Assembly: GCA_050692915.1 (NCBI GenBank)
Contig: JBOGVU010000042.1
Location: 1 to 22,088 of the forward strand
Origin: CALAEC01 sp050692915
GTDB lineage: Bacteria; Actinomycetota; UBA4738; CALAEC01
DNA: 22,088 bases
Direction of reading: 5' to 3'
Below are positions 21,409-22,088 of this stretch, one piece after another (positions within the stretch are counted from its first letter, which is position 1; each line of letters opens with the position of its first letter). Both the position numbers and the translations under genes were made by a program. The notes under the pieces are model-generated. The model saw only the letters and a program-made list of their open reading frames with translations, did no database searches and had not been told where the DNA came from.

Positions 21409-22088
21409 TCAGTACCCGAGCCGGGTGAGGGCGGCGGGGTCGCGCTGCCACTCGCGCTGCACCTTCACCCGGAGCTCCAGGAAGACCTTCGAACCGAGGA
21501 GCGTCTCGAGCTCCCGGCGGGCCTGCGTGCCGACGCGCTTCAGCATGGTCCCGCCCCGGCCGATCACGATCCCCTTCTGGGACTCCCGCTCCACCAGCAC
21601 CAGGCATGAGATCCGGATCAGGTCATCCTGGCGAACGAATCCCTCGACCTGGACGGCGATCGAGTGCGGGAGCTCGTCCCGCGTGAGGGACAGGGCCTTC
21701 TCCCGTACGATCTCCGCCACCCGGAGCTCCGTCGGCTGGTCGGTGACCTCGCCCGGCGGGAACAGCGGCGGCCCCTCCGGCATGGCCTCGGCCAGCACAC
21801 CCAGTAGGTCGTCGAGACCCCGGCCGGTCCTGGCCGACACCGGGATCACGCGATCGAAGGCGGTCAGCCTGGAGGCGGCCTCGAGCTGAGGCAGAATCTC
21901 GTGGCCGCGCATGAGGTCGACCTTGTTCACCGCGCACACCTTGAGACACCGGAGGGGCGCCACCCGGCTCCCCGCGACGAACGCGTCACCGCGGCCGACC
22001 CCGGCGGCCCCATCGACCACCAGGATGACGGCGTCCGCGTCCCCCGTGCTGTCCGCGACCATGCGGTTCAGGCGCTCCCCGAGCAGGG
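21409..22088 (-). CDS. era: GTPase Era (C-terminal part, cut by window edge)
   Basis: About 225 residues of the ribosome-assembly GTPase that binds the 3' end of 16S rRNA. The visible part starts at LLGERLNRM, just after where the G3 DxxG motif would be, and includes G4 NKVD, G5 PVSARTG, the linker ELPHSIAVQVEGF, and the KH RNA-binding domain with GIVIGRGGTMLKRVG and a LRVKVQREW end. The G1-G3 motifs lie outside the window. In mycobacteria era is close to recO and uppS on the same strand, as here, but here deoC, ALDH and cupredoxin genes stand between. TGA at 21409. Confidence 0.95.
   Translation of the reverse strand, partial: LLGERLNRMVADSTGDADAVILVVDGAAGVGRGDAFVAGSRVAPLRCLKVCAVNKVDLMRGHEILPQLEAASRLTAFDRVIPVSARTGRGLDDLLGVLAEAMPEGPPLFPPGEVTDQPTELRVAEIVREKALSLTRDELPHSIAVQVEGFVRQDDLIRISCLVLVERESQKGIVIGRGGTMLKRVGTQARRELETLLGSKVFLELRVKVQREWQRDPAALTRLGY

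Noticed and set aside
1..22088. CRISPR arrays, tRNA genes, insertion-sequence ends, toxin-antitoxin or defence genes
   Set aside because: Read through on both strands; no regularly spaced repeats, no tRNA-like cloverleaf noticed, no transposase or nuclease motif in any real frame.

Overview
The window is GC-rich, densely packed, mostly chromosomal housekeeping DNA of an actinomycete-like bacterium (Actinomycetota). Grounds: very high GC in third codon positions, frequent GTG starts, chains of genes joined by 4-base ATGA/GTGA overlaps, TANNNT -10 boxes sitting 8-9 bases before start codons (leaderless style), and the gene set era, recO, uppS, glyS on one strand, which recalls the era-recO-uppS-glyS neighbourhood of mycobacteria and relatives. 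I cannot name the genus. No tRNA, rRNA, CRISPR, insertion sequence or phage gene was seen.

Layout. (1) 1-3299, minus strand: a LacI-family regulator, then a single-domain sugar ABC ATPase, a permease and a sugar-binding lipoprotein (cut by the window edge), one operon with a palindromic LacI-type operator at 3333-3382. (2) 3424-5522, plus strand: a short-chain dehydrogenase overlapping a GlcD-like FAD oxidase, divergent from the LacI operon and sharing its operator region. (3) 5519-6181, minus: a phosphoglycolate-phosphatase-like HAD enzyme. (4) 6201-6678: a scar where a VOC gene and a DUF1801 gene, pointing away from each other, both lack their 5' ends. (5) 6708-8899, minus: a DHA2-type drug efflux pump followed by its likely TetR regulator, with an elaborate repeat upstream of the pump. 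(6) 9007-10784: a six-helix membrane adenylate cyclase divergent from a small coiled-coil/membrane-anchor protein. (7) 10793-12895: glyS divergent from a second HAD hydrolase over one short bidirectional promoter. (8) 12892-20431, minus: a nine-gene run deoC, aldehyde dehydrogenase, truncated aldehyde dehydrogenase, PGPGW membrane protein, recO, uppS, GGCT-like protein, winged-helix protein (frameshifted), methyltransferase. (9) 20499-21393, plus: two tandem cupredoxin lipoproteins. (10) 21409-22088, minus: the 3' part of era.

How they work together: the first block is an inducible sugar uptake system; DeoC plus the dehydrogenase pair forms a deoxyribose-phosphate to acetaldehyde to acetate branch; RecO, UppS, Era and GlyRS are core repair, envelope and translation functions; the TetR/efflux pair is a self-contained export module. 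I found no clear new defence or mobile system. The most notable items are a split ALDH16-like enzyme, the 12-base inverted repeat covering the ribosome binding site of the efflux gene, a candidate symmetric bidirectional promoter, the paired 5'-truncated genes, and a GGCT-fold protein that seems to lack its catalytic glutamate.
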